Positions 26,127-33,991 of a stretch of 64,000 bases of DNA are shown piece after piece. A model generated the notes under the pieces. That model was not told where the DNA came from, ran no database searches, and saw only the letters and a list, made by a program, of their open reading frames with translations. The position numbers and the translations under genes are program-made. Within the stretch, counting starts at the first letter, position 1. The number at the start of each line of letters is the position of its first letter. Source of the DNA: an uncultured Holophaga sp. (GTDB taxonomy: Bacteria; Acidobacteriota; Holophagae; Holophagales; Holophagaceae). The DNA is taken from contig NZ_OY781925.1 in assembly GCF_963677305.1 (NCBI RefSeq), positions 3,190,783 to 3,254,782 of the forward strand. The letters are read 5' to 3'.

Positions 26127-28142
26127 TCAGAAGAAGCTGCAGGTGAACTGGAGCCCCACCTGAGTGCCGGGATCGCGGTAGGCCCCGGTCACGTAGCGGG
26201 TGGCGTAGTGAACATCCCCGATGTTGCGCCCGTAGAGGGTGACCTTGGAGTCACAGCCGTGGAGCTTGAAGCCGTAGTCCAGGTTGGCGTCGACCCGGGT
26301 GTAGTCGCCCAGCTGGTAGTAGAAGACGCCTGCCGGTGATGAAGAACGGTTGCGGGGCCCGGCGTAGTGGGCGCTGACATTGGCCCCGAAGGCCCCCATA
26401 CGGTAGCGCAGGGCGGCACTGGCCAAGTGGCGGGACATGCTGGCGTTGGTGGTGGCATCATCCGACGTGGTGTAGCTCCATGAGACCTTGTAGCTCAGGG
26501 GGGCGATGATCCGGCCGGCGGCGCCACCCTCGATGCCATGGGTGACCACGTCGGCGCAGGTCACGAAGTCGTATTCCTCCCCCGTGGTGGGGTCGATGTA
26601 GGAGGAGACCTTGGTGGTGGAGGTGCTGTTGGGGTCCAGGCCTGTGGTGCTGGTCTTCTGATCCTTGACATCGTAGTAGTAGGCCGTCACCCAGGGCTGG
26701 AAGGCCCGGTGCAGGTCCGCCTGGATGCCGAACTCGTATTTCTTGCGCTTCTCGGGAGGCAGGGCGGAGCCGTCGGGGCTGACCTGGTAGTCCCCGGCGT
26801 CGTTCTGGGTGCGGGCGAAGCGACCCGTGACCGTGAGACGGGGCAGGGGCTTCCAGGCCACGCCCAGGGTGTAGGCGGGGGAGGGGGCGGCCGTCAGGTC
26901 CGAGGCGCTGCCGCTGACGGGGCTCTTGGTATAGCTCAGGCGGTCGAAGCGGATGCCACCGTCCACCGTCAGGTTACCCCCGAGGAAGCGGTACTCGTCT
27001 TCGGCGAAGAGGCTCTTCATCTCCTGGGCGATGGCCTTGGTGGTGCTGGGGGCCTGGCCATTGGTCGTGTAGCTCATCTCCTGGATCCCGGCCTTGAAGG
27101 TATTGGGACCAGTGGTGATGATATGGCGAAGGGTGACGGAATTATTGTAAGAGTTCTGCTTGCTCTGACAGAACACCTTGACGCCGTTGTAGCCGTAGCT
27201 GAAGACCGTGGTCTGGTTGCCGGTCCAGTGCTCCGTCAGGTTGAGCCCCACCATCTCCGGGTCCATTCGGGTCATGTTCATGGTCGAGACCGAGAGGGTG
27301 CCCACCTTGGAGTAATCGCTCCCGGTGGGGATCAGGATCTCGCCCCACTCCAGGTTGCGCTTGCCGTGGCCCTTCATGTAAGTGAGGTCAGCCTCGAAGC
27401 TCTCACCCGTGTATCCGCCGCGGAAGAGCCCGGAGGCGTTCCGGGTCTGCATGTTCCAGCCATCCTTGCCGGGGTTGTCATAGAAGCCCCCGGAGAGACG
27501 GAAGTCGAACTTCCCGACCTTGGTCCCCCCCGCCAGGCCGTACTGTTGGGCGTTGAAGGTGCCGTAGCTGGCGGACATGCTGGCATTGGTTTTGGTGGAG
27601 CGCTTGGTCTTGATGATCACGAAGCCGGCATTGGAGGAGCCGGTGCTGGAGCCGAAGTTGGTGAGGGGCCCGAGGGTCAGGGCTGTGGCGTCGCGCACCA
27701 CCGTCACGGACTCGATGGTGTCCACCGGCAGGGACTGGATGACCCGGTCCACCTGGCCGATGTAGACCCCGTCCAGGATCACGCCGAAGCTGCCGGAGCC
27801 GCGGAGGTTGTTGAACTCCTGGTGCTGGCGGCCCTGGAAGGTGATCTCGACGCCGGGCACCTGCTCCAGGATGTCCCAGGCCGTCTGGGGGTGGATGGCC
27901 TCAATCTCCTCGCTGGTGATGACCTCCGTCTGGAGCTGGCTGCTCTCGGTGGTGGCGTAGGGGCTGGTGGGCTTCTCCTTGGCACGCTTGGCCGTCACAC
28001 CCACCTTCTCAAGGTCATAGGTGCGGGTGCTGTCGGAGGCGTCCTGCAGTTCCGCCGCATCGGCGGCGTGGGCATGGGCCGGGAAGAGGGCACACCCGGC
28101 GGCGAGCGCCAGGGTGAGGGAGGGGAAGAGTCGACGGGCCAT
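26127..28142 (-). CDS. TonB-dependent outer-membrane receptor 2, molybdenum-regulated
   Basis: This 671-residue protein has a signal peptide ending AHAHA, a TonB-box-like segment (DLEKVGVTAKRAK), a plug (AWDILEQVPGVEITFQGRQH, NNLRGSGSFGVILDGVYIG, SNAGFVIIKTKRS) and a barrel with terminal Phe (TCSFF). AAGGAG lies six bases before the ATG. It is the last gene of the exbB-exbD-DUF364-fmdE-MTase-tonB operon behind the perfect ModE box at 32065, so its energy system is encoded with it. It differs clearly from receptor 1, so a different chelate is likely. Confidence 0.93.
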   Translation of the reverse strand: MARRLFPSLTLALAAGCALFPAHAHAADAAELQDASDSTRTYDLEKVGVTAKRAKEKPTSPYATTESSQLQTEVITSEEIEAIHPQTAWDILEQVPGVEITFQGRQHQEFNNLRGSGSFGVILDGVYIGQVDRVIQSLPVDTIESVTVVRDATALTLGPLTNFGSSTGSSNAGFVIIKTKRSTKTNASMSASYGTFNAQQYGLAGGTKVGKFDFRLSGGFYDNPGKDGWNMQTRNASGLFRGGYTGESFEADLTYMKGHGKRNLEWGEILIPTGSDYSKVGTLSVSTMNMTRMDPEMVGLNLTEHWTGNQTTVFSYGYNGVKVFCQSKQNSYNNSVTLRHIITTGPNTFKAGIQEMSYTTNGQAPSTTKAIAQEMKSLFAEDEYRFLGGNLTVDGGIRFDRLSYTKSPVSGSASDLTAAPSPAYTLGVAWKPLPRLTVTGRFARTQNDAGDYQVSPDGSALPPEKRKKYEFGIQADLHRAFQPWVTAYYYDVKDQKTSTTGLDPNSTSTTKVSSYIDPTTGEEYDFVTCADVVTHGIEGGAAGRIIAPLSYKVSWSYTTSDDATTNASMSRHLASAALRYRMGAFGANVSAHYAGPRNRSSSPAGVFYYQLGDYTRVDANLDYGFKLHGCDSKVTLYGRNIGDVHYATRYVTGAYRDPGTQVGLQFTCSFF

Positions 28143-28165
28143 TCAGGCTCCTTTGTCAGGTAGGT

Positions 28166-28181
28166 GGGTGGGTGGGTGGGT
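28166..28181 (+). repeat. (GGGT)4 tract, potential G-quadruplex
   Basis: Four GGG runs with single-T loops form a classic intramolecular quadruplex motif on the plus strand, i.e. the non-transcribed sense for the leftward operon. It lies 24 bp upstream of the TonB receptor 2 start, in the 157-bp gap after tonB; the mRNA here would be C-rich. Confidence 0.6.
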
Positions 28182-28299
28182 CTTTCGGGGCACAGGCCTC
28201 CGGCAGGGGCGCCGCCCCGTGCCAGGTGTCTGTGAAGGGCCATAGCTGGACGGGAGCCAGCTTGGATGCAGATCAGGGAGAGGCCTTGCGGAGCGACTC

Positions 28300-29028
28300 C
28301 TATTCGAGGTTGTATTCCACGGGGATGACCAGGCGGGCACTCACGGGGGGCTTGGGGAAGGGAGCCGAGCGCTGGACGGTGGCCAGGGCATCCCGGTCGA
28401 GCAGGCAGCAGCCACTCCCCTTCGCCACACCCAGAGCGTCCACCCGTCCATCCTCCAGCACGATGAAGGTGACGATGACCCGACCGCTCCACCCGGCCCG
28501 AATGGCCTGGGCAGGGTAGATCAGGTGATTGGCGATCCGGTCCCGGATGTAGGCGAAGTGCTCCCTCAGGTAGATGGCCCGCAGGACATCCAGGCCATCC
28601 CCCTTGCCCGGGCCCACACCGCTGCCAAGGCCGCTTCCGCTGCTGTTCCCCTGCCCCGGGGTCCCCTTCCCTGCGGCCCCGCCCCCTGTGAAGGAAGGCT
28701 CAGGCTGCTGACCGGGATCAGGGGGAGCGGCCAGCGGCGCCGCATCTGCATTCTCGGAGAGCACCGGAGGCAGGGGTGCCGTTGTCGGGAGTACAGGTGC
28801 CGGGAGATCCCGGGGGACGGCCACAGGCACGGGGGGCTGCAGCATCGGCGCGGCTTTGGGGGCCTTCGGCTGCTCCTGTTCCCCGCCGCCGCCGCCCATC
28901 AACTCGGAGAGGTCAACGGTGACCGGTGCCGGGGTCGCTCGGAGCATCCGGGCCGCCAGGACTCCGCCTCCCAGGACAAGGGCGTGGGAGACCAGGGAGA
29001 TGAGCATGGCGCGCACGGAAGGGAACAT
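28300..29028 (-). CDS. tonB: TonB energy-transducing protein
   Basis: ATG 29028 is supported by AGGAG nine bases upstream and gives 242 residues. There is one N-terminal membrane anchor (MLISLVSHALVLGGGVLAA), a Pro-rich periplasmic spacer (residues about 50-110), a Gly/Ser linker, and the C-terminal TonB domain (IYPAQAIRAGWSGRVIVTF, VLEDGRVDALGVAKGSG, APFPKPP). It couples the proton-motive force from ExbBD to outer-membrane receptors. The gene lies 5 bp after a methyltransferase gene and ahead of TonB receptor 2, implying dedicated use. Confidence 0.92.
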   Translation of the reverse strand: MFPSVRAMLISLVSHALVLGGGVLAARMLRATPAPVTVDLSELMGGGGGEQEQPKAPKAAPMLQPPVPVAVPRDLPAPVLPTTAPLPPVLSENADAAPLAAPPDPGQQPEPSFTGGGAAGKGTPGQGNSSGSGLGSGVGPGKGDGLDVLRAIYLREHFAYIRDRIANHLIYPAQAIRAGWSGRVIVTFIVLEDGRVDALGVAKGSGCCLLDRDALATVQRSAPFPKPPVSARLVIPVEYNLE

Positions 29029-29033
29029 GGGTC

Positions 29034-29645
29034 TCACTCCTTGCCGAACTCGATCCAGGTGCCGATCTCGCTGCGAGAGACCGTGGCCCCCGGAATGCCT
29101 GCCGTCCGGAGGGCCTCTTCGTATTCCCCGGGCGTCCTGCGCCCACGATCCTTCTTCGACCACCGGGGCTCCTCCAGGCGCAGCGCCGCCTCCACCTGGG
29201 CACGCATGGTGGCCGGGCCGAGGCCTCCGCCGATGTAAGCCCGCCCCCCTGGGCGCAGGATCCGGTAGAGCTCCGTGAAGGCCCTGGGCAGCTCCTCCCA
29301 GAAGGGGACGGAGCCCCGGCTGATGACGAGATCCACCGATCCCGCGGGGAGAGGGATGGCCTGGACCTGGGCCTGGAGGATCACCGAGCGCCCCCCCAGC
29401 CCCTGCCCCGCCAGATTGCGCTCCAGGTGGCCGAGCATGGCTTCGCACTGGTCCAGGAAGATGAAGTCGAGCTCGGTGATGGCCGCCATGGCCATGCCCA
29501 GGTACCCGCCCCCGCAGCCCACATCCAGACAGACCCCCTCCGAGATCCCGGTGGACTCCAGGATGCGCTCCGCGTAGAAGGCATACAGGGGAGCATTGGG
29601 CCCCAGGGCGATGCGGTTGTACTCCCCAGTCTCGATGGCGTCCAT
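29034..29645 (-). CDS. Class I SAM-dependent methyltransferase 1
   Basis: This 203-residue Rossmann methyltransferase has motif I VCLDVGCGGGYLGMAMAAI near residue 40, an acidic second strand ending (DFIFLDQCE), motif IV VDLVISRGSVPFW and post-motif LRPGGRAYIGGG. It lies 9 bp after the fmdE gene and 5 bp before tonB in the ModE-controlled operon. A close paralogue at 35565 has its own ModE box. Substrate unknown; methylation of a small-molecule metal ligand is a reasonable guess given the context. Confidence 0.9.
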   Translation of the reverse strand: MDAIETGEYNRIALGPNAPLYAFYAERILESTGISEGVCLDVGCGGGYLGMAMAAITELDFIFLDQCEAMLGHLERNLAGQGLGGRSVILQAQVQAIPLPAGSVDLVISRGSVPFWEELPRAFTELYRILRPGGRAYIGGGLGPATMRAQVEAALRLEEPRWSKKDRGRRTPGEYEEALRTAGIPGATVSRSEIGTWIEFGKE

Positions 29646-29654
29646 GATCCCCCC

Positions 29655-30224
29655 TCAGCCCTGCACAATCCGGTAGTACGCACTGGGCTGGGCGCAGGTG
29701 CGGCAGAGGGTCCGCCCCTCGAAGTGCAGCTCCCGCCCGTCCATGACCTTCTCACCACAGGCGTCGCAGATCCGGGTCCGCAGGGGCTTGCCGGGCAGGT
29801 CCTCCGGATAGAGGTCCACCTCCACCGCCTGGATCTTCAGGAGCTGCTCGTCGGGAAGGGTGGCCACATCCACCTCGCACTTGGAGGGATCGGGGGTCAG
29901 CTTCTTCATGCCGGGGTCGGGAGTGACCCGGACGGCCTGCCCGGTCTCCAGGTTGATGAAGGTGGCCGCCATCTTGCCATGGTCCAGCACCTTCATGGTC
30001 CGCTTGCCGGGGCGGCAGCCGGTGATGGCCATGATGGCGTCCGTAGCACAGCGGTCGATCTCCACGAAGACGATCAGCTTCTTCCGGTCCACCCCCCGGG
30101 GGTCCGAGATGCCGATGCGCTCCAGGGCACAGATGGTCATGCGGGTCCCCAGCAGGATCCCCATGCAGGCATCGCCATGCAGATCCTTGGCAGCCTGGAG
30201 GCAGGCATCATAGTCGAGTCTCAT
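29655..30224 (-). CDS. FmdE-family protein with HGDACMG motif
   Basis: This 189-residue protein has the metal-site motif DLHGDACMGILLGTRM, core FVEIDRCATDAIMAITGCRPG and GKRTMKVLDHGKMAATFINLE, and a zinc ribbon CDACGEKV then CRTCAQ at the C-terminus. The start overlaps the DUF364 stop by 4 bp (ATGA), so the two proteins are made in step; the same pairing occurs at 17982/18895. Function in a bacterium without methanofuran genes is unknown. Confidence 0.92.
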   Translation of the reverse strand: MRLDYDACLQAAKDLHGDACMGILLGTRMTICALERIGISDPRGVDRKKLIVFVEIDRCATDAIMAITGCRPGKRTMKVLDHGKMAATFINLETGQAVRVTPDPGMKKLTPDPSKCEVDVATLPDEQLLKIQAVEVDLYPEDLPGKPLRTRICDACGEKVMDGRELHFEGRTLCRTCAQPSAYYRIVQG

Positions 30225-31105
30225 CGCAGGTCCTCCACGGCACCCGGCAGGGCGAGTCCCCGACCAGCCAGAGCCTTGACATTCAGAAGATTGATCTTGC
30301 GGACACAGGTCCCGAAGAGCTGGTAGGCACCTCCGCCCTCGGATAGGATCTCCAGCGCTTCGTCGATGTCGTGGACGATGGAAGTCCCCACGAGGGCGAC
30401 CCCCCGCTCGAAGAGGGGATCCGGAATGAAGCCCGAGGAGGGCCCGACGATGGCGATGGCCGCCTGTTCGGGAACCTGGGCGATGAGGGAGAGCACGCTG
30501 CCGTTGGCCACCGAGGCACCGGTGAACACGGCGGTCTCACAGGATCCCAGGGCCTGGGAAACCTGGTCCGGAGGCACGAAGCTCATCCCCCCCGCCTCGG
30601 CCTCCGTCGCCTCCTTGCGGTCCACCACATCGATGTGACTGGGCAGGTGCCGGATACGGCGGAGAAGCGGAATGATGGCCCCCACCAGGCACAGGCGTCG
30701 ACCGTTGAAGAGGGCGGGATAGTCGGCCAGATTGCCAGTCTCATCCATCAGGTACTGCCCCTCTTGAAAGAAGGGCACCGAGAGCGCATTCAGCGTGGCC
30801 AGACGGATCACATGGGCAAGGGGGTGGTCCAGCCCCCCCCCAGCCACCCCCAGGGCGGACATGCCGCGGACCCGGGGGGCCGCGTGTTTGAGGATGCGGG
30901 TGCTGGCCGCCTGGATCAGCTCGGGGGGCAGGTAGGCGACACCTCCGCAGCCATTCGTGAGCTTGACCCCCACGAAGTGGATGCCCACCACCAAGCGCAG
31001 GATGGAGGGCGCCTCGCCCCTCTGGGCGTACTTGGCCACCAGGCTCGCGTGGGCCTCGTCCAGAAGGATCCCGGCATGCCCGCCGCGGAGAGGATCCTGG
31101 TTCAT
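30221..31105 (-). CDS. DUF4213/DUF364 putative metal-chelation protein (paralogue 3)
   Basis: This 294-residue protein has DUF4213 text (LRLVVGIHFVGVKLTNGCGG) and the DUF364 signature (VGPSSGFIPDPLFERGVAL, then LSEGGGAYQLFG). It is the paralogue closest to the one at 17982, including a long C-terminal tail with a Cys. It is translationally coupled at both ends: ATGA overlap with exbD upstream and with fmdE downstream. No signal peptide, so cytoplasmic. Confidence 0.91.
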   Translation of the reverse strand: MNQDPLRGGHAGILLDEAHASLVAKYAQRGEAPSILRLVVGIHFVGVKLTNGCGGVAYLPPELIQAASTRILKHAAPRVRGMSALGVAGGGLDHPLAHVIRLATLNALSVPFFQEGQYLMDETGNLADYPALFNGRRLCLVGAIIPLLRRIRHLPSHIDVVDRKEATEAEAGGMSFVPPDQVSQALGSCETAVFTGASVANGSVLSLIAQVPEQAAIAIVGPSSGFIPDPLFERGVALVGTSIVHDIDEALEILSEGGGAYQLFGTCVRKINLLNVKALAGRGLALPGAVEDLR

Positions 31106-31488
31106 CGGCGCTCCGCCTTGTCCGTTTGCACACTCACTTTGGTGAAGCCCATGCCCTTCACCAGGTCGAGCACATCGATGAAGCTCTGGAGCTGCAGTTC
31201 CCGGTCCGAGCGGATGAGGACAGCCATCTTCCGGTCGAAGCCCCCCAGCCTCTGCGCCAGGGTGGAGAGGCTGGCCGCCTTGCCATCCAGGTAGATCCCC
31301 CCCTGCCGGTCCAGTTCGAGAAGCACCGACTTCTGAAGCTCCTCATGGTTGTGGCTGGCACGGGGCAGGTCCACCGGGATCACCCCCTTGGCGATGAAGG
31401 TGGAGGTGGTGAGGACGATGGCCAGGACCACCAGCATCACGTCCACCAGGGGGATGATGTTGAGCTGGTCGAACTCCTTCTCATCCAT
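31102..31488 (-). CDS. exbD: ExbD biopolymer transport protein
   Basis: I start at ATG 31488, which overlaps the exbB stop (ATGGATGA), giving 128 residues. The conserved region LNIIPLVDVMLVVLAIVLTT contains the membrane Asp (D16 in this numbering) needed for proton use, followed by a periplasmic domain (LDGKAASLSTLAQRL, MAVLIRSDRELQLQ). With ExbB it energises TonB. It belongs to the operon starting behind the ModE box at 32065. Confidence 0.93.
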   Translation of the reverse strand: MDEKEFDQLNIIPLVDVMLVVLAIVLTTSTFIAKGVIPVDLPRASHNHEELQKSVLLELDRQGGIYLDGKAASLSTLAQRLGGFDRKMAVLIRSDRELQLQSFIDVLDLVKGMGFTKVSVQTDKAERR

Positions 31489-31903
31489 GGAGGGTCTCCC
31501 ACCGGGCCAGGAGCACCCGGACACGACGGAGGAGCAGGTTGTACAGGGTCACCGCCGGGATGGCCACCATGAGGCCCGCCGCCGTGGCCTTGAGCGCCAG
31601 GGCGAGGCCCGACATGATCCGGGCGCTGTCCAGCTGGCCATCCGAGCCCATGACGGTGAAGGTGAGCATGATCCCCAGGACCGTACCCAGGAGCCCCACG
31701 TAGGGCGCGTTGCTCGCCATGATGGCCATGAGGTTGAGCCGGGAGGTCAGGGCGATTTCCAGTTCCCGCCGGTGCGTGAAACGCTTGGGATCAAGCCCCC
31801 GGTAGAAGAGCATCCGCTCGATGAAAATGGCGAAGACCACGATACTCATGGCCACCAAAAGTCCGATGACCCCGTAGTCGATTGCCGCTTTGAGTCCGCC
31901 CAT
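31481..31903 (-). CDS. exbB: ExbB/MotA-family proton channel protein (short form)
   Basis: ATG 31903 has GGGAG about nine bases upstream and starts just before the first membrane helix (AAIDYGVIGLLVAMSIVVFA). At 140 residues it is shorter than E. coli ExbB but has the conserved APYVGLLGTVLGIMLTF segment and a last helix with ATAAGLMVAIPAVTLYNLL. The frame is open to 32065, but that stretch overlaps the leader. It is the first gene of the TonB system operon downstream of a perfect ModE box. Confidence 0.9.
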   Translation of the reverse strand: MGGLKAAIDYGVIGLLVAMSIVVFAIFIERMLFYRGLDPKRFTHRRELEIALTSRLNLMAIMASNAPYVGLLGTVLGIMLTFTVMGSDGQLDSARIMSGLALALKATAAGLMVAIPAVTLYNLLLRRVRVLLARWETLHG

Positions 31904-32064
31904 CTTCAGAATCTCCCACCGGGTCGCCCCGGGAAGCTCCGCACCCCCTGAGCCACTCCGGAGGCACGCCCACCGGAAGCCCCGGATGGGTCGGCACGGG
32001 TCCAGGACCGCACTCCCCTTCCCGGGATCGGAACGGAGCGTGGGCCTTGGCATGCCAGACTTCA

Positions 32065-32088
32065 CGTTATAGCATACTGAATATAACG
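32065..32088 (-). promoter_or_regulatory. Perfect ModE box of the exbB-exbD-DUF364-fmdE-MTase-tonB-receptor operon
   Basis: CGTTATA-N10-TATAACG is a perfect 7-bp inverted repeat with a 10-bp spacer, the best box in the window. It lies 161 bp upstream of the exbB ATG and about 240 bp from the divergent DUF364 gene at 32331, so it could serve both directions. Confidence 0.85.
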
Positions 32089-32226
32089 AGCGCCAATCAT
32101 TTCACCCCAGAGGCCCTCCCGAATGAGCGCAGGGTGCTATGCAACCGTTACAAATCGTTTCAATGCTTCAGAAGACCTTCCCCCCCAACGGCTGGCCCCG
32201 CCCCTGCCCCCCTTGAGTGAAAGCAG

Positions 32227-32250
32227 CACAATATAGTGATCGACACAACG
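32227..32250 (+). promoter_or_regulatory. Weak ModE-like box before DUF364 paralogue 4
   Basis: CACAATA-N10-CACAACG: the right half is identical to that of the boxes at 17973 and 23114, the left half keeps C and ATA. It lies 80 bp upstream of the ATG at 32331. Confidence 0.4.
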
Positions 32251-32330
32251 TATCGTTAAGCCTGGTCGTTTCATTTCTGCAACCCATCGGGGATGACATC
32301 CAGATCACCCCGACCCTACCCCGAGCGCCC

Positions 32331-33110
32331 ATGCCACACGCATCTTCCATGTGGACCCTCTACGACCAGCTCATCTCCGGCATCCCCGGGGATCTCCGGG
32401 TCGAGTCCGTGCTCATCGGCCTGCACTGGACCCTCGTGCGCCCTGAGGGTCCGGGGCTGGGCATGTCCATGACCCCACCCGAAGGCAACCGGAGCATTTG
32501 CGGAGCCGGAGGCTTCCGTGGCCGGCCCCTCCGGGAGCTGGCCGCCCTGGCGAAGTCCTGGCACCCCCATGAGGCGGCCCTCGGCGTCGCCGCCCTCAAT
32601 GCCTACTACAACACATCTCCCTGCCTGGAACACCACTGGAGGATCGCCCCGGGAGACCAGGTCAACGAGAGCGTGTTCGCCACCATGATGGAGGACCTGG
32701 CCGGCATGAAGGTGACCGTGGTGGGGCACTTCCCCTATCTGGAAGCCCTGGGCTCCATCTGCCAGCTCTCCATTCTCGAACGCCAGCCCCAGCACGGCGA
32801 CTTCCCCGACCCCGCCTGCGAATACATCCTGGAGGACCAGGACTACCTCTTCATCACGGGAGTCACCCTCATCAACAAGACCCTGCCCCGGCTCCTGGAG
32901 CTGGGCCGGAAGGCCAGGATCGTCCTGGTGGGCCCCAGCGTCCCCCTGACTCCCCTCTGGTTCGAGTGGGGGGTCAGCTCCCTGGCGGGCACCTCCATCA
33001 CTGACCCGGACCAGGTCTGGCAGCATGTGGCCGAAGGCGGAGACCGCTCGATCTTCCAGCACGGCGCCCGGATGATGAGGCTCTACAGTACCGACCGGCT
33101 CCAGGGATGA
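32331..33110 (+). CDS. DUF4213/DUF364 putative metal-chelation protein (paralogue 4)
   Basis: I start at ATG 32331 (MPHASSMWTLYDQL), giving 259 residues; 32349 is an alternative and the open frame to 32217 is not conserved. DUF4213 text is RVESVLIGLHWTLVRPEG and the DUF364 signature VLVGPSVPLTPLWFEWGVSS, then VAEGGDRSIFQHGARM. It is monocistronic, divergent from the exbB operon. It is the most divergent of the four copies. Its 3' end overlaps the convergent YkgJ-like gene by 28 bp. Confidence 0.88.
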   Translation: MPHASSMWTLYDQLISGIPGDLRVESVLIGLHWTLVRPEGPGLGMSMTPPEGNRSICGAGGFRGRPLRELAALAKSWHPHEAALGVAALNAYYNTSPCLEHHWRIAPGDQVNESVFATMMEDLAGMKVTVVGHFPYLEALGSICQLSILERQPQHGDFPDPACEYILEDQDYLFITGVTLINKTLPRLLELGRKARIVLVGPSVPLTPLWFEWGVSSLAGTSITDPDQVWQHVAEGGDRSIFQHGARMMRLYSTDRLQG

Positions 33111-33820
33111 CCGGACTCCAACGGGGGCATCGGGAGGGAGCGAGAAGCGAAGGGCTGGCCGCCGCGCAGCCACTGGTCCTCAAGCGCTGGGCTTTCCAGG
33201 GCCCTGAGAACCGCCCCCCCCAGCTCGGCGGGCACCACCGAAAGCCCCCGTTCCCGGAAGAGCCCGGCGATCCCCTGGATCATCATCTCTTCCAGCTGCT
33301 CCAGCAGTCCCACCGTGAAGGCCCTGCGCCCATTTCCGCAGGAGTGACGATCCAAGGAGTGGTGGACCCTGCACTTGAAGGGTCTCACCTCATAGATGCG
33401 GCAGGCCCCCTGCTCATCCATGAAGGCGCACTTCCTTTGATAGCGCTTCTCCGATCGCCCCTGGGCATAGTCGGCCTGGGCCTGGAGCCGTGGCCTCAAC
33501 TCGGCCAGGATCGCCTCATGCTGCCCCCGGAGGTACCGGGCGATGCGCAGAGCCTCCACCGGCAGGGCCTCCACCCGGAACTCACAGCAGTGGGCGCAGC
33601 CCCGGGCGCACTGGAGGCTGACCCCATCCAGGGCCGGACGGACAATTTCCAGAAAGCGGTCGTTGAGACCATAGATTTCGTCCATGATGGCCGTCTTCAC
33701 CTCCAGGGACCGCTCCCCGGCCATCAAGCGGTGGATCTGCCCGAAGGAAGCCTCCAGGGCAAGATTGATCTCGGCCACCAGCCCCTCGCGGGCAGACTCA
33801 AGAAGGACAGAACGCTCCAC
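33083..33820 (-). CDS. YkgJ-family Cys-cluster protein (putative Fe-S or zinc protein)
   Basis: The conserved cluster is CARGCAHCCEFRVEALPVEA followed by CAFMDEQGACRIYEVRPFKC and HSCG, the YkgJ/Fli-B-like pattern of Cys residues that may bind an iron-sulfur cluster or zinc. I chose the GTG at 33820 (VERSVLLES) because AGGGAG precedes it; the ATG at 33922 would add 34 unlike-protein residues. The product is then 245 residues. Its role is unknown; similar proteins are encoded in many unrelated contexts. Confidence 0.75.
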   Translation of the reverse strand: MERSVLLESAREGLVAEINLALEASFGQIHRLMAGERSLEVKTAIMDEIYGLNDRFLEIVRPALDGVSLQCARGCAHCCEFRVEALPVEALRIARYLRGQHEAILAELRPRLQAQADYAQGRSEKRYQRKCAFMDEQGACRIYEVRPFKCRVHHSLDRHSCGNGRRAFTVGLLEQLEEMMIQGIAGLFRERGLSVVPAELGGAVLRALESPALEDQWLRGGQPFASRSLPMPPLESGHPWSRSVL

Positions 33821-33961
33821 ACCCACTCCCTGCGGTATCCCCTGCCCCCTCCAGCCCCGCAAAGGGACGGACCTGCGACTCCAACACTGCGACAGGTGAG
33901 GGAGGACCAGCAGCCCCGTCAAGCCACGCCAGTCTGCCCGAAAGTAATTGCATCGTCAAGC

Positions 33962-33975
33962 GGTACATTTGTACC
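33962..33975 (+). promoter_or_regulatory. Perfect palindrome GGTACA-TT-TGTACC before xdhC-like gene
   Basis: A 14-bp palindrome lies 16 bp upstream of the ATG at 33992, next to a CATAAT -10-like hexamer. It does not resemble the ModE boxes, so a different regulator is likely. Confidence 0.5.
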
Positions 33976-33991
33976 ATAATTTGGACTCACC

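Noticed and set aside
28143..28299. Possible Moco or other riboswitch in the tonB-receptor gap
   Set aside because: I could not find a convincing multi-stem architecture; only the GGGT tract stands out.
29655..30224. FmdE taken as evidence for a formylmethanofuran dehydrogenase and methanofuran pathway
   Set aside because: No FmdA, B, C or other pathway gene is present, and the FmdE genes are tied to uptake genes.
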